From an uncultured Bacteroidota bacterium (lineage in GTDB: Bacteria; Bacteroidota; Bacteroidia; Flavobacteriales; Flavobacteriaceae), in assembly GCA_902613595.1 (NCBI GenBank), contig CACMHY010000008.1, positions 1-61,498 of the forward strand: a DNA stretch of 61,498 bases. Direction: 5' to 3'. Shown one piece after another: positions 1-7,855 of this stretch. The notes beneath the pieces were generated by a model. That model did not search any database, was not told where the DNA came from, and saw only the letters and a program-made list of their open reading frames with translations. A program made the position numbers and the translations under genes. Positions within the stretch are counted from its first letter, which is position 1, and each line of letters opens with the position of its first letter.

Positions 1-106
1 TTTCCTTAATTACAGGATCTGAATTCCAGCTCTGATATTGAACTACGTCTGCTTTGTAGCATGAAGACATCAAAATACATAGTAATGCTACCAGTGACTT
101 TTTCAT
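1..106 (-). CDS. Partial tandem lipoprotein paralogue (copy 4, cut by window edge)
   Basis: I translated this stretch by hand; it is too short to stand out as an ORF. Reading minus from an ATG at 106, the first 35 codons give a lipoprotein signal (MKKSLVALLCILMSSC) followed by YKADVVQYQSWNSDPV. This matches the mature N-termini of the three complete upstream paralogues, which share SC[FY]K-x-[DE]-[IV]VQ and, in two of them, a DPAT segment. The reading frame is open to the window edge. It lies 43 bases after the stop of copy 1 on the same strand, so it is probably the last visible gene of a four-copy operon. Function unknown. Confidence 0.75.
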   Translation of the reverse strand, partial: MKKSLVALLCILMSSCYKADVVQYQSWNSDPVIKE

Positions 107-149
107 AGAATTATGATTGCCAAGTACAATTTATAAAGCATACCTAAAA

Positions 150-749
150 CTAGTAGAACATACATCCCTCTAATTCAATTATTTTACCAGTATCAACAAT
201 ATCTTTTGAATAATTTTTATCAGATGGGTGGAAAATAAATTTTTGACCCTCTGTATTTGAAAAATGAAGTAGACTATCAATTACTTCATATTTATAAGTT
301 ATGGTATATTCAATTTCTTGACTTGTCCCATAATATTCATAATCAAACCAAAACTCATCCCATTCATTTTTTTTGATTTTTATATTCCATTTTATTCCAT
401 CATAATTATTTTCACCTGGTCTCCATCCTTTGCAATATGAAACATCAGTGTTAATATCAAAGAAGGATATGAAATATTCAATGTTTAAAAATTGTATATC
501 TGAAAAGTCACTATAATAATTTTCTGTATCTGCCCACATTGTACCATCATATTTAGATAAAAATTTACAACCTTTTCTTCCAAGACCTGCTGGATTGCAG
601 AAGTATGTATAGTTTTTTGGTTTTGTTGGGAGTTGTTGTCCACTAGCAAATGTGGCAGGATCTACATTTTTCGAGCCATATTGAACTACTTCTGCCTTGA
701 AACAGGAAAACATAACTAGACATAACAAGCTAATGAATAACTTTCGCAA
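150..749 (-). CDS. Tandem lipoprotein paralogue of unknown function (copy 1)
   Basis: The protein has a short N-terminal signal ending in a lipobox (LVMFSC), so it is probably an envelope lipoprotein. The mature part is Trp/Tyr/Asp-rich with four further cysteines: a CNPAGLGRKGC pair, one in SYCKGW, and one in GCMFY at the C-terminus. The core WFDYEYYGTSQEIEYTI is shared almost unchanged with the two neighbours. There is no ATG in frame. I favour the TTG at 749, which gives MRKLFISLL and matches the MKK starts of the paralogues; a TTG at 770 is possible and adds seven residues. I do not recognise the family. Convergent context is absent: copies 3, 2, 1 and 4 all run the same way. Confidence 0.8.
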   Translation of the reverse strand: MRKLFISLLCLVMFSCFKAEVVQYGSKNVDPATFASGQQLPTKPKNYTYFCNPAGLGRKGCKFLSKYDGTMWADTENYYSDFSDIQFLNIEYFISFFDINTDVSYCKGWRPGENNYDGIKWNIKIKKNEWDEFWFDYEYYGTSQEIEYTITYKYEVIDSLLHFSNTEGQKFIFHPSDKNYSKDIVDTGKIIELEGCMFY

Positions 750-824
750 TGATTCATGATTTTGACTCAAATTTACTTATTGTTATGGATTAATTAAGTT
801 CATATTATTAGTTCTTAGTCTAAT

Positions 825-1385
825 CTAATTATAAAACATGCAATCAACAAAATCTTTTATTTCATCAGTTCGGTAGAAAATTAAGGAATCGCCTTCTGAG
901 TTTGAAAAATGAAGTAAACTATCAATTACTTCATATTTATACAGTATAGTATATTCAATTTCTTGGCTTGTTCCATAATAATCATAGTCAAACCAAAACT
1001 CATCCCACTCATCTTTTTTTATTTTAATATTCCATTTTATCGCACCAGAAGTATTATCTCCTTTTTTCCATCCTTTACAGTATGAAATATCTTTATCAAT
1101 ATTATAAAAGGATATAAAATTATTATTAAGATTTAAGAATCTGACACTTGAAAAATCTCTAGAATAATTTTCTGTATCTGACCAGAATGTGTAATCGTAT
1201 TTAAATAAAAACTTACAATTTTTTGGGACAGCACAAAAATTTGTATAGCTACGAGGAGCCGTTGGGTAAACTTGTCCATTGTGCATAGTAGCAGGATCTA
1301 TATTTGCTGTTTGAGATTGTACTATGTCCGATTTAAAGCAAGAAGAATTGATAAAAAATAGAATTAGCAAAAGAATTTTTTTCAT
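825..1385 (-). CDS. Tandem lipoprotein paralogue of unknown function (copy 2)
   Basis: Predicted lipoprotein of 186 residues beginning MKKILLLILFFINSSC, followed by FKSDIVQ as in the other copies. It keeps the four mature cysteines (FCAVPKNC, SYCKGW, DCMFY) but has a shorter first cysteine loop than copies 1 and 3. The central core with WFDYDYYGTSQ is nearly identical to theirs. The ATG at 1385 overlaps the TGA of copy 3 (1384-1382) as ATGA, so translation is likely coupled. A longer frame opening at 1403 would run back into copy 3 and is less likely. Function unknown; membership of one paralogous family is certain from the alignment by eye. Confidence 0.85.
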   Translation of the reverse strand: MKKILLLILFFINSSCFKSDIVQSQTANIDPATMHNGQVYPTAPRSYTNFCAVPKNCKFLFKYDYTFWSDTENYSRDFSSVRFLNLNNNFISFYNIDKDISYCKGWKKGDNTSGAIKWNIKIKKDEWDEFWFDYDYYGTSQEIEYTILYKYEVIDSLLHFSNSEGDSLIFYRTDEIKDFVDCMFYN

Positions 1386-1993
1386 GCTCCGTAAAACGTA
1401 CATCCTTCCATTTCAATTATTTCACTTGTATCAATAGAATCTTTTGAATAATTTTTTTCTGAAGGGCTAAAAATAAAATTTTCATCAGCAGAACTAGAAA
1501 AATGAAGTAAACTATCAATTACTTCGTATTTATACAGTATAGTATATTCAATTTCTTGACTTGTCCCATAATACTCATAATCAAACCAAAATATATCCTC
1601 CTCATCTCTTTTGATTTCTATATTCCATTTTATTCCATCATAAGTATTTTCACCTGGCCTCCATCCATTGCAATATGATACATCATTACTAATATCAAAG
1701 AAGGATATAAAATGTTCAGAGTTTAAAAATTGTATATCCGAAAAGTCACTATAATAATTTTCTGTATCTGCCCAAAATGTATTATCATATTTTCGTAAAA
1801 ATCGACAAAACTTTCTTCCAAGACCTGCTGGATTACAAATTATTGCTGTGTCAGTCATACCTCCAAGACCACCATATTGAAGTCCACTCGCATCAATAGG
1901 GGCAAGCTTATTTTTTTTCTCGAATTGAACTATATCTGTTTTAAAACACGAAAATATTATAAAACATGATGCAGTTACAAATATCTTTTTCAT
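1382..1993 (-). CDS. Tandem lipoprotein paralogue of unknown function (copy 3, first of operon)
   Basis: Predicted lipoprotein of 203 residues: MKKIFVTASCFIIFSC is the signal with a lipobox, then FKTDIVQ. The mature part carries CNPAGLGRKFC, SYCNGW and GCTFY, the same four-cysteine layout as its neighbours. It shares with copy 1, but not with copy 2, the YSKD segment near the C-terminus and the full CNPAGLGRK loop, so copies 1 and 3 look closest. It has an insertion rich in Gly after the signal (LQYGGLGGM). It is the promoter-proximal copy of the cluster, about 100 bases downstream of ung on the same strand; I see no convincing promoter in that gap. Function unknown. Confidence 0.85.
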   Translation of the reverse strand: MKKIFVTASCFIIFSCFKTDIVQFEKKNKLAPIDASGLQYGGLGGMTDTAIICNPAGLGRKFCRFLRKYDNTFWADTENYYSDFSDIQFLNSEHFISFFDISNDVSYCNGWRPGENTYDGIKWNIEIKRDEEDIFWFDYEYYGTSQEIEYTILYKYEVIDSLLHFSSSADENFIFSPSEKNYSKDSIDTSEIIEMEGCTFYGA

Positions 1994-2094
1994 TTAGAAT
2001 AATTGCGATTTGAAAGTTACTAATAAGTATGCTATTTGTGATGATTTTAAACACTCAAATAAATTATGAAACCCTTTCATTTAAAATAAAATCA

Positions 2095-2769
2095 CTAATC
2101 TAGTGACCAATTTATTTCATTTTTACCTACCTCTTTTAAGTAGTTGTTACATTTACTAAAATGTTTATTCCCAAACCAAAAGCCTCTGTTAGCACTCAGT
2201 GGTGAAGGATGACCACTTTTCAGAACACAATGTTTAAGACTATCTATTAAGTTAGTTTTTTGTTTTGCATAACTACCCCACAACATAAAAACGATATTTT
2301 CCTTTTTCTCAGAAATTATTCTAATAACCGAATCAGTAAATGTTTCCCACCCTATTTTTTGATGACTGCCCGCTTTATTGGCCTCAACAGTTAATGTTGC
2401 ATTTAGTAAAAAGACACCTTGCCTTGCCCATGGAGTCAGGTCACCGCTTTTTGGATACTCGAGTCCTAAATCCATTTGAATCTCTTTAAAAATATTAATT
2501 AATGAAGGTGGATGAGGAATTGAATTGGAAACCGAAAAACAATAACCGTGAGCTTGTTTTGGACCATGGTATGGGTCTTGCCCAATAATAACAACTTTAA
2601 CATCATCTAATGGACATTCGTTGAACGCTCGGAAAATATCTTTACCAGGTGGATAGCAAACAGTTTTTCTGTATGCATTTTTAACGAAATCAACTAAATC
2701 AGTGAAATAAGGTTTTCTAAATTCAGAGTTTAAAAGTTTTTCCCAATTAGAATTTATTTGAACCTTCAT
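2095..2769 (-). CDS. ung: Uracil-DNA glycosylase, family 1
   Basis: Removes uracil from DNA as the first step of base excision repair. At 224 residues it has the usual length of bacterial Ung. The water-activating motif GQDPYH is at residues 63-68 with the catalytic Asp65, and the DNA-intercalating loop GHPSPLS is near residue 187; both are diagnostic of family 1. The start ATG at 2769 is followed directly by typical Ung N-terminal sequence (NSNWEKLL). It is transcribed divergently from mutS2 with only 35 bases between the two starts, so both promoters must share that gap or extend into the opposite gene. Confidence 0.97.
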   Translation of the reverse strand: MKVQINSNWEKLLNSEFRKPYFTDLVDFVKNAYRKTVCYPPGKDIFRAFNECPLDDVKVVIIGQDPYHGPKQAHGYCFSVSNSIPHPPSLINIFKEIQMDLGLEYPKSGDLTPWARQGVFLLNATLTVEANKAGSHQKIGWETFTDSVIRIISEKKENIVFMLWGSYAKQKTNLIDSLKHCVLKSGHPSPLSANRGFWFGNKHFSKCNNYLKEVGKNEINWSLD

Positions 2770-2785
2770 GAATTTACTACTTTTG
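2757..2785 (+). promoter_or_regulatory. Bacteroidota-type promoter for mutS2
   Basis: TTTG at 2757-2760, a 17-base spacer, then TACTTTTG at 2778-2785, an exact match to the TAnnTTTG -7 consensus of Bacteroidota. The GTG start of mutS2 lies 19 bases downstream. The TTTG half lies inside the ung coding region. In such A/T-rich DNA, chance matches occur, but both elements and the position agree. Confidence 0.5.
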
Positions 2786-2804
2786 TGAGGCTAAGTTAAG
2801 AAAA

Positions 2805-4979
2805 GTGGAAAGTCTTATTCCGAATAAAACCCTTGAAGATTTAGAGTATATTGAAGTTTTAAATCAATGCGCGAACTTTGCAATTACTCAATTAGGGAAA
2901 GATGCAATACAGAAATTGCAACCCTCTGTAGACACAGAACAAATTGAAAAGCAGTTAAAATCTGTATCTGAATTTAAATCTTCATTTGATAATGAAAATA
3001 GAATACCAAACCATGGATTTGAATCACTTTTGGATATTTTCCCTTTACTAAAAATTGAAAATAGTGTTTTAGCAATCAGCTCGTTTCGGAATATGGCCAC
3101 AAATACTGAGACAACTAATAAGCTAATTAAATTTTTAATAAAGTTTCAAGCTTACTATCCGACGCTTTATGAATTTAGTAATAATATTAGTATTGAAAAT
3201 GGTATTATTCCAGCAATAGAAAGAGTCATTGACCGTTTTGGTGAAATAAGAGATAAGGCATCTGATAATTTGTTTTCAATACGTAAAAAATTACAGCAAT
3301 TACGAGGTAAAATAAGTAGTAGTTTTAACAAATCACTTAGCCAGTATAAAGGAGCAGATTACTTAGATGACATAAAAGAATCAATTGTCAATAATAGAAG
3401 AGTTCTTGCTGTTAAAGCAATGTATCGTCGAAAGGTAAAAGGGACTATAATGGGAAGCTCAAAAACAGGTAGTATCGTTTTTATTGAGCCTGAAACCACA
3501 TATTTACAAAACCAAGAATTACAGAACCTGCTATTTGAAGAAACAGAGGAAATAAAAAAAATATTATCCGAATTAACTAATTTTTTTCGTCCTTACCTCC
3601 CCTACTTTCAAAACCAACACAATTTTTTACTGAAATTTGACATTATTTATGCAAAGGCTTGTTATGGTAAACAAATAGATGCAATTTTTCCCAAAATAAA
3701 TTTAGATGAAAAAGAGATAAATTATAAGAAGGCCTTCCACCCTCTTTTACTTCAAACAAATAGATTACAAAATAAATCTACTTATCCGCAAGATATCAAA
3801 CTCAATTCTGAAAATCGAATTATTGTAATTTCTGGTCCTAATGCTGGAGGGAAAAGTATTACATTAAAAACAGTCGGCTTATTGCAGCTAATGTTGCAAA
3901 GTGGAATGCTTATTCCAGTTAAAGGAAACAGTGTCGCGTGTATTTTTGAATTGATTTTAACTGATATTGGAGACAATCAGTCAATAGAAAATCAGTTAAG
4001 TACCTATTCGTATCGTTTAAACAATATGAAGTATTTTTTAAAAAAATGCAATTCGAATACTTTATTTTTAATAGATGAATTTGGGACTGGTTCTGATCCA
4101 GAATTAGGTGGAGCTCTAGCTGAGGTAATTTTGGAAGATTTTTATGAAAGAGAGGCATTAGGATTAATAACCACACACTATTCTAATCTAAAAGTTTTGG
4201 CAACCGAGCTCCCAAAAATGATTAATGCTAATATGCAATTCGATAGCAAGACATTAGAACCAATTTTTAAACTGGTTTTAGGTGAAGCAGGTAGCTCATT
4301 TACTTTTGAGGTAGCACAGAAAAATGGGCTCCCATATAATCTTGTTAATCGTGCTAAAAAGAAAATTGAAAAGGGCAAGGTTAGATTTGACGCTACAATT
4401 GCTAAGCTTCAAAAAGAACGTAATCAGCTATTAAAAACTGGGGAAAGTTTGAAGAAAAAAGAATCAAAAGCTGTAGAGCAAAGTGAACAAACGGCTCAAA
4501 TTAAGGCCAAATTAAAATCTAAACTCTCAAACTATCAAGAGCTTTTTGACCACAACCAAAAAATGATTGTTCTAGGAAATAAATTTAATGAAATCGGTGA
4601 GCGCTTTTTTAAAAACAATAAAAAAAGACCATTAATATCAGAACTTTTAAAATTGGTTGAAAATGAAAATTCAAAACGTAAAAAAAAGTCAAGCCTCTTG
4701 CTTAAAACTGAAAAAGAAAAAAAGAAAAAAATAAATGAACAGGTAAATAAGGAAATTGCACTAGTTAGAAAGGAGAAAAAGAAAAATAAAATCGATAAAC
4801 CGAAAAAATCATATATCAAATTTAAAGTTGGTGATAGTGTAAGAATGTTTGACGGCCGGTCCGTAGGATCTATTGACCTGATAGAAAAAAACAAAGCAAC
4901 TGTGAATTATGGAGTCTTTAAAACACAAGTCAGCCTTGACCTTTTAGAGATAGTAGAAGATAAACAAAATAAGAAATGA
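2805..4979 (+). CDS. mutS2: MutS2-type ATPase lacking a C-terminal Smr domain
   Basis: MutS-family ATPase of the MutS2 branch, which acts on recombination intermediates or stalled, collided ribosomes in better-studied bacteria rather than in mismatch repair. The 724-residue protein has a helical clamp/lever region, Walker A GPNAGGKS near residue 343, Walker B LFLIDEFGTGSD near residue 421, then a long Lys/Glu-rich coiled-coil. It ends in a small beta-rich segment (KVGDSVRMFDGRSVGSI) rather than the Smr nuclease domain found at the end of Bacillus MutS2, so it probably lacks that nuclease. GTG start at 2805. Its last bases overlap the next gene as ATGA. Confidence 0.93.
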   Translation: MESLIPNKTLEDLEYIEVLNQCANFAITQLGKDAIQKLQPSVDTEQIEKQLKSVSEFKSSFDNENRIPNHGFESLLDIFPLLKIENSVLAISSFRNMATNTETTNKLIKFLIKFQAYYPTLYEFSNNISIENGIIPAIERVIDRFGEIRDKASDNLFSIRKKLQQLRGKISSSFNKSLSQYKGADYLDDIKESIVNNRRVLAVKAMYRRKVKGTIMGSSKTGSIVFIEPETTYLQNQELQNLLFEETEEIKKILSELTNFFRPYLPYFQNQHNFLLKFDIIYAKACYGKQIDAIFPKINLDEKEINYKKAFHPLLLQTNRLQNKSTYPQDIKLNSENRIIVISGPNAGGKSITLKTVGLLQLMLQSGMLIPVKGNSVACIFELILTDIGDNQSIENQLSTYSYRLNNMKYFLKKCNSNTLFLIDEFGTGSDPELGGALAEVILEDFYEREALGLITTHYSNLKVLATELPKMINANMQFDSKTLEPIFKLVLGEAGSSFTFEVAQKNGLPYNLVNRAKKKIEKGKVRFDATIAKLQKERNQLLKTGESLKKKESKAVEQSEQTAQIKAKLKSKLSNYQELFDHNQKMIVLGNKFNEIGERFFKNNKKRPLISELLKLVENENSKRKKKSSLLLKTEKEKKKKINEQVNKEIALVRKEKKKNKIDKPKKSYIKFKVGDSVRMFDGRSVGSIDLIEKNKATVNYGVFKTQVSLDLLEIVEDKQNKK

Positions 4980-5374
4980 AAGAACTCATAGTCTTTTACG
5001 ATGGGCCATGTGTATTGTGTAACTCGATAATTCTAAAGTTATGCAAATGGGATAAAAATGATAATATCAGATTTACAAATCTTGAAAGTGACTATGCAAA
5101 GACTTTTTTTAAGAATAATCCAAGTTCTACCCTAGATTGCGATTCAATAATTTCTTGGGATAATGAAAAGCAATATTGTTCAGAAGCAAAAGCTGTTTTT
5201 AGAGTTTTAAAATATTTAAATGGTTTCTGGAAATTATTTTTGCTTTTTAATCTTTTACCAACAAGTTTCTTAAATATAATATATAGGTTTGTCGCAAACA
5301 ACAGATATAATTGGTTTGGGAAGCATGATATTTGTCCATTACCAGAAAAAAAATATGCACACAAGTTTTTATGA
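4976..5374 (+). CDS. DCC-family thiol-disulfide oxidoreductase (DUF393)
   Basis: Small protein of 132 residues with the family-defining start FYDGPCVLC, a CxxC in a thioredoxin-like strand-helix position, and the downstream features of DUF393 proteins (a hydrophobic central segment and a C-terminal YNWFGKHDICPLP motif). The family is named for its conserved Asp-Cys-Cys residues; its substrates are largely unknown. Its ATG overlaps the mutS2 stop by four bases, so the two are probably translated together. It converges on the symporter gene at 5405, with 30 bases between stops and no clear hairpin. Confidence 0.9.
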   Translation: MKELIVFYDGPCVLCNSIILKLCKWDKNDNIRFTNLESDYAKTFFKNNPSSTLDCDSIISWDNEKQYCSEAKAVFRVLKYLNGFWKLFLLFNLLPTSFLNIIYRFVANNRYNWFGKHDICPLPEKKYAHKFL

Positions 5375-5404
5375 ATTTAGACCTTAACGCTCAAAAAAAT
5401 TCAT

Positions 5405-6670
5405 TTAGTCTTTTAATTTACCTATTGAATTTCCCACGATCATTGAAACAGCTGCATCTCCAGTCACATTTACAATTGTCCTGCACATATCCAAGGGCCT
5501 ATCAATTGCAAAGATAAGGGCTAAACCAGCTTCAGGAATTCCAGCTTGAGCTAAAACAATAACTAACATAACTATGCCTGCACTTGGTACTGCTGCGGTA
5601 CCTATTGATGCAAGCGTAGCTGTAAAGACAATGCCAAGTTGTTCGGAGAGGCTAAGATCTAATCCAAAAGCTTGCGCAATAAAAACGGCTGCAACTCCCT
5701 GGTAGACCGACGTTCCATCCATGTTAATTGTTGCACCTATAGGGAGAACAAAACTAGCTACCTCTTTATCTACTCCTAAATTTTCTTCAACACATTCCAT
5801 AGTAACAGGTAAGGTTGCAGCACTAGAACTGGTGGAAAATGCTAATAACTGTGCAGGAGCAATACCACGCACAAAAAAAGAAATTTTTCGTTTGGTTAAA
5901 AGTTGAACAATCAAAACATAAATTATGATCATTGCAGCAAGACCTAATAGTAAGGTTATCGCATAGAGTGCTAACGCTTTGAATAGTTCTAAGCTTGGGG
6001 CTTCTACTACTAATGCAGCCAATAATGCAAAAACACCATATGGAGCAGAGAGCATTATTAAATCAATTAGCTTAAGAATAATAGAATTGAAGGAGTCGAA
6101 AAAATTCTTAACTGGAGCTACTTTTTTCTCATTTAGAAGAATCATTCCTATACCAAAAAATAATGCGAAAAAGATTACTTGCAACATATTTCTATTATTT
6201 GAAGCAGCTAAGAAGATATTTGACGGTACCATATCAACTAGTGCCTGTAATGGACCTAACTCCTGCTGTTTTGCCGCTGCTTTTTGCTTTGCTTGGGTGT
6301 CGCTTGCATAAGCTTCAACGAGTTCATTTCTAGTATCAACACTGATGGATTTTCCTGGTTTAATTACATTAACTAAAATTAAGCCAATAGTCACAGCAGC
6401 AAGTGTGGTAATTAGGTAGGTAATAATAGTTCGACCCCCCATTTTTGATAATTTAGAAATGTCTTTTAAATCGGATATTCCTTTTATTAACGATGCTAGA
6501 ATGAGTGGTACTGCTATCAGCTTTAATAAATTGATAAAAATTGTCCCAAAAGGCTTGATATAATTTGAAATAAATAAGTCCCCACTTGGAATAAAAGAAA
6601 AACTAACACCAAACAATACTCCAAGGCTCATTCCAATTAATATTTTCCAGTGTAAAGCTATTTTTCTCAA
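5405..6670 (-). CDS. Dicarboxylate/amino acid:cation symporter (SLC1/DAACS family)
   Basis: Inner-membrane secondary transporter that couples Na+ or H+ entry to uptake of glutamate, aspartate or C4-dicarboxylates. The 421-residue sequence shows eight or so membrane segments and the family signatures: a Ser-rich re-entrant loop (AFSTSSSAATLPVTMECV), and the GATINMDGTSVYQG substrate/cation motif. An extra polar Gln/Lys/Ala-rich loop follows the third membrane segment (around residues 135-160). Which substrate is carried cannot be told from the sequence. It lies six bases downstream of aroC on the same strand and is probably cotranscribed with it. Confidence 0.93.
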   Translation of the reverse strand: MRKIALHWKILIGMSLGVLFGVSFSFIPSGDLFISNYIKPFGTIFINLLKLIAVPLILASLIKGISDLKDISKLSKMGGRTIITYLITTLAAVTIGLILVNVIKPGKSISVDTRNELVEAYASDTQAKQKAAAKQQELGPLQALVDMVPSNIFLAASNNRNMLQVIFFALFFGIGMILLNEKKVAPVKNFFDSFNSIILKLIDLIMLSAPYGVFALLAALVVEAPSLELFKALALYAITLLLGLAAMIIIYVLIVQLLTKRKISFFVRGIAPAQLLAFSTSSSAATLPVTMECVEENLGVDKEVASFVLPIGATINMDGTSVYQGVAAVFIAQAFGLDLSLSEQLGIVFTATLASIGTAAVPSAGIVMLVIVLAQAGIPEAGLALIFAIDRPLDMCRTIVNVTGDAAVSMIVGNSIGKLKD

Positions 6671-6676
6671 ATTAAA

Positions 6677-7741
6677 TTATATTTTATTTGTTCGCTTAAT
6701 TAAAGAAAAATCTGCAAGAACAAGTGCGGCCATAGATTCTACGATTGGAACTGCACGCGGAACTACACATGGGTCGTGTCTTCCTCTGCCCTGCATTTCA
6801 ACTTTTTCACCTTTTGAATTTATAGTTTCTTGGTTTTGCATAATGGTTGCTACAGGTTTAAATGCAACGTTAAAATAAATATCCATCCCATTAGATATGC
6901 CACCTTGAATCCCACCCGAGTAATTAGTTTTTGTAGTCCCGTCTTCATTAAACAAATCGTTGTGCTCACTTCCCTTGATTTTTGTTCCACTAAAGCCACT
7001 TCCATATTCAAAACCTTTTACTGCATTAATTGAAAGCATAGCCTTTCCTAGTTCAGCATGAAGTTTATTAAAGACTGGTTCTCCAAGACCAATTTTTACA
7101 TTTTTAATGATACAAGTTATAATGCCTCCAACTGTGTCTCCTTCTTTTCTTATTTTTTTAATAAAGTCTTCCATTTCCAAAGCCATCTTTTGGTCTGGAC
7201 AACGAACAGGATTTTTTTCTATGAGAGATAAATCAACATCAGATGGGTTAGTTTCAAGTGATAATGGTCCTACTGCTGAAACGTAAGCGTTTATCTTTGT
7301 AGGAGATAAAAACTGTTTTGCTATAGAACCAGCAACTACCCTACTAGCTGTTTCTCTTGCTGAACTTCTCCCTCCTCCCCTATAATCACGTATACCATAT
7401 TTTTGATCATAAACATAATCTGCATGTGACGGTCTGTACGAGTCTTGAATATGGGAATAATCCTTCGGTTTTTGATTTGTATTATTTATTGAAAAACCAA
7501 TAGGTGTACCAGTTGTTTTACCATTAAATACTCCAGAAAGTATTGAAACTTCATCAGATTCTTTTCTTTGAGTAACGATTGAAGATTGACCGGGCTTTCT
7601 CCTATCTAGGTCTTCTTGGATTGATTCTAGATCTAGTTCAATTCCTGCAGGACAACCCTCTAAAATTCCTCCAATAGCAGGTCCATGTGATTCGCCAAAG
7701 GTTGTGAGTTTGAAAAGTGAGCCAAAAATGTTACCAGCCAT
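6677..7741 (-). CDS. aroC: Chorismate synthase
   Basis: Last enzyme of the shikimate pathway: converts 5-enolpyruvylshikimate-3-phosphate to chorismate using reduced FMN. The 354-residue protein has the family signature beginning [14 protein letters not shown] at residue 16, the [15 protein letters not shown] segment, and the C-terminal [16 protein letters not shown] signature. Length is normal for bacteria. Start ATG at 7741. Another shikimate-pathway gene, aroK, lies far away at the right end of the window, so the pathway is not clustered. Probable promoter box at 7761-7768. Confidence 0.98.
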   Translation of the reverse strand: MAGNIFGSLFKLTTFGESHGPAIGGILEGCPAGIELDLESIQEDLDRRKPGQSSIVTQRKESDEVSILSGVFNGKTTGTPIGFSINNTNQKPKDYSHIQDSYRPSHADYVYDQKYGIRDYRGGGRSSARETASRVVAGSIAKQFLSPTKINAYVSAVGPLSLETNPSDVDLSLIEKNPVRCPDQKMALEMEDFIKKIRKEGDTVGGIITCIIKNVKIGLGEPVFNKLHAELGKAMLSINAVKGFEYGSGFSGTKIKGSEHNDLFNEDGTTKTNYSGGIQGGISNGMDIYFNVAFKPVATIMQNQETINSKGEKVEMQGRGRHDPCVVPRAVPIVESMAALVLADFSLIKRTNKI

Positions 7742-7760
7742 ATTTACAAAAAATATGTAA

Positions 7761-7768
7761 CAAAGATA
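7761..7768 (-). promoter_or_regulatory. -7 promoter box upstream of aroC
   Basis: Minus-strand TATCTTTG, an exact TAnnTTTG match, 19 bases before the aroC ATG. The nearest upstream TTTG is 24 bases away, longer than usual, so only the -7 half is well supported. Confidence 0.35.
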
Positions 7769-7855
7769 AACCTTTATGCGTTATTTAATATTCAAAAGTG
7801 TTCTAGGGTATATTTCTACTTGACAAGAATCAATTGAGGCAAAATAAATTAAAAT

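Noticed and set aside
2066-2080. Inverted repeat ATGAAA-CCC-TTTCAT downstream of ung, considered as a terminator
   Set aside because: Six A/T-rich pairs with a three-base loop and no clean T run on the minus strand; too weak to call.
4535-4894. 119-codon minus-strand frame with Phe-rich sequence
   Set aside because: It is the antisense shadow of the Lys-rich coiled coil of MutS2 (AAA/AAG read as TTT/CTT).
5979-6311. 110-codon plus-strand frame inside the symporter gene
   Set aside because: Antisense to well-conserved membrane segments of the SLC1-type symporter; no signs of a separate gene.
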